A DNA stretch of 5,956 nucleotides from NCBI GenBank assembly GCA_023423215.1, contig JAFAFZ010000045.1, positions 1 to 5,956 on the forward strand, in the 5' to 3' direction. Shown here piece after piece: positions 5,552-5,956 of this stretch (the first letter of the stretch is position 1; every line of letters starts with the position of its first letter). The stretch comes from Actinomycetes bacterium. Its GTDB lineage: Bacteria > Actinomycetota > Acidimicrobiia > Acidimicrobiales > Microtrichaceae. The position numbers and the translations under genes were made by a program. The notes under the pieces were generated by a model. It searched no databases and was not told the origin of the DNA. It saw only the letters and a list, made by a program, of their open reading frames with translations.

Positions 5552-5809
5552 TCAGCGGCCCGCGTCGGGGCGCACCATCTCGTCGGGGAACCACGCCGGC
5601 AGCACCGAACCGTCCGAGAGCCGTCGCAGCAGGTAGGCGCCCGCGCCCACCTCGGCGACCGAGAACCCGTGGGTCCAGCGGTGGTCGAACCGGCTGCGCA
5701 CCTCGACCGGATCGTCGACCGACAGGGTCGTCGAGCGGATGTCGATCTCGTCGGCGGCCGCACCGACGGTGCTCGCGGTGCCCGTCGCCGTCGCGTACGT
5801 GTGGATCAT
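5552..5809 (-). CDS. Small hypothetical protein (85 residues) with a Tudor/Agenet-like sequence pattern
   Basis: The ATG at 5809 is set by an exact AGGAGG (5818-5823) 8 bases upstream; a GTG at 5830 in frame would overlap that site and is rejected. Residues 1-30 are Ala/Thr-rich and probably flexible. Residues about 34-81 look like a small beta barrel: PVEVRSRFDHRW, then HGFSVAEVGAGAYLLRRLSDG, then VLPAWFPDEMVRP. The order VEV - aromatic/Gly - V..V - Y.LRR..DG - F - VRP recalls Agenet/Tudor and other SH3-like folds. Similar short proteins seem to occur in actinobacteria, as far as I can recall. The fold is inferred and the function is unknown. There is no signal peptide or membrane segment. 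The gene converges on the 60-residue gene, with 15 bases between stop codons. Confidence 0.75.
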   Translation of the reverse strand: MIHTYATATGTASTVGAAADEIDIRSTTLSVDDPVEVRSRFDHRWTHGFSVAEVGAGAYLLRRLSDGSVLPAWFPDEMVRPDAGR

Positions 5810-5817
5810 CGGCCTCT

Positions 5818-5823
5818 CCTCCT
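5818..5823 (-). promoter_or_regulatory. Strong ribosome binding site of the 85-residue gene
   Basis: An exact AGGAGG on the minus strand, 8 bases from the ATG at 5809. It is the strongest Shine-Dalgarno match in the window and decides the start of the gene. Confidence 0.8.
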
Positions 5824-5913
5824 GCTGCACCCCGGAGCCCCCGGCGGCGCACCATCTCCTCCCGTTCCATCGGCACCTCGGCCGCGATCCTCAAGCGCAG
5901 CGGGCGAGAACCT

Positions 5914-5931
5914 CGTTCGGTTCCGTTCGGT
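5914..5931. repeat. Tandem 8-bp direct repeat with a 10-bp period, upstream of the 85-residue gene
   Basis: CGTTCGGT occurs at 5914-5921 and again at 5924-5931 (ACCGAACG twice, read toward the gene). The period is one helical turn. It lies about 105-122 bases before the ATG at 5809, in a 147-bp stretch (5810-5956) that holds no other gene I can support. It could be a binding site for a regulator; no protein is assigned. Confidence 0.4.
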
Positions 5932-5956
5932 CCGGGCGGGTCGCGGCCGGGCGGAG

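Noticed and set aside
3543..5894. 783-codon open frame on the minus strand in another frame of GH38
   Set aside because: It is Arg/Gly/Ala-rich shadow translation crossing GH38, the 60-residue gene and the 85-residue gene. Its start (MRIAAEVPMEREEMVRRR) looks protein-like for about 20 residues and has a GGGAGGAG close to an ATG, but nothing supports a gene.

Overview
The window is about 70% G+C by eye, with G/C-ending codons throughout, short intergenic gaps, frequent GTG starts and two genes that look leaderless. This points to an actinomycete-type chromosome (Actinomycetota). I cannot place it more finely from the sequence alone. There is no tRNA, rRNA, CRISPR array, transposase or other mobile-element sign.

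Layout from left to right. Positions 1-399 (+) hold the C-terminal end of a larger protein, tentatively carbohydrate-related. It meets the tail of a soluble bacterial cytochrome P450 (392-1666, -), and the two genes overlap by 8 bases. A 173-bp divergent region (1667-1839) separates the P450 from an exported pentapeptide-repeat protein (1840-2517, +). That region holds several inverted repeats, including a 17-bp odd palindrome just in front of the pentapeptide gene's ribosome binding site. The pentapeptide gene converges on a large family 38 glycoside hydrolase (alpha-mannosidase type; 2555-5293, -), with a GC-rich stem-loop between them. A 60-bp divergent spacer (5294-5353) then leads to a small acidic protein of 60 residues (5354-5536, +). 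This converges, 15 bases away, on an 85-residue protein of unknown function (5552-5809, -) with a very good Shine-Dalgarno sequence. Its upstream region carries a short direct repeat.

The six genes alternate strand at every step (+ - + - + -), so no two share an obvious operon. The best functional guess is a loose carbohydrate theme: the GH38 enzyme and possibly the partial first protein. The P450 and the pentapeptide protein share a control region but have no evident biochemical link. I see no clearly novel multi-gene system. The points most worth following are the structured P450/pentapeptide intergenic region, the divergent and apparently leaderless GH38/small-protein start region, and the two small uncharacterised proteins.
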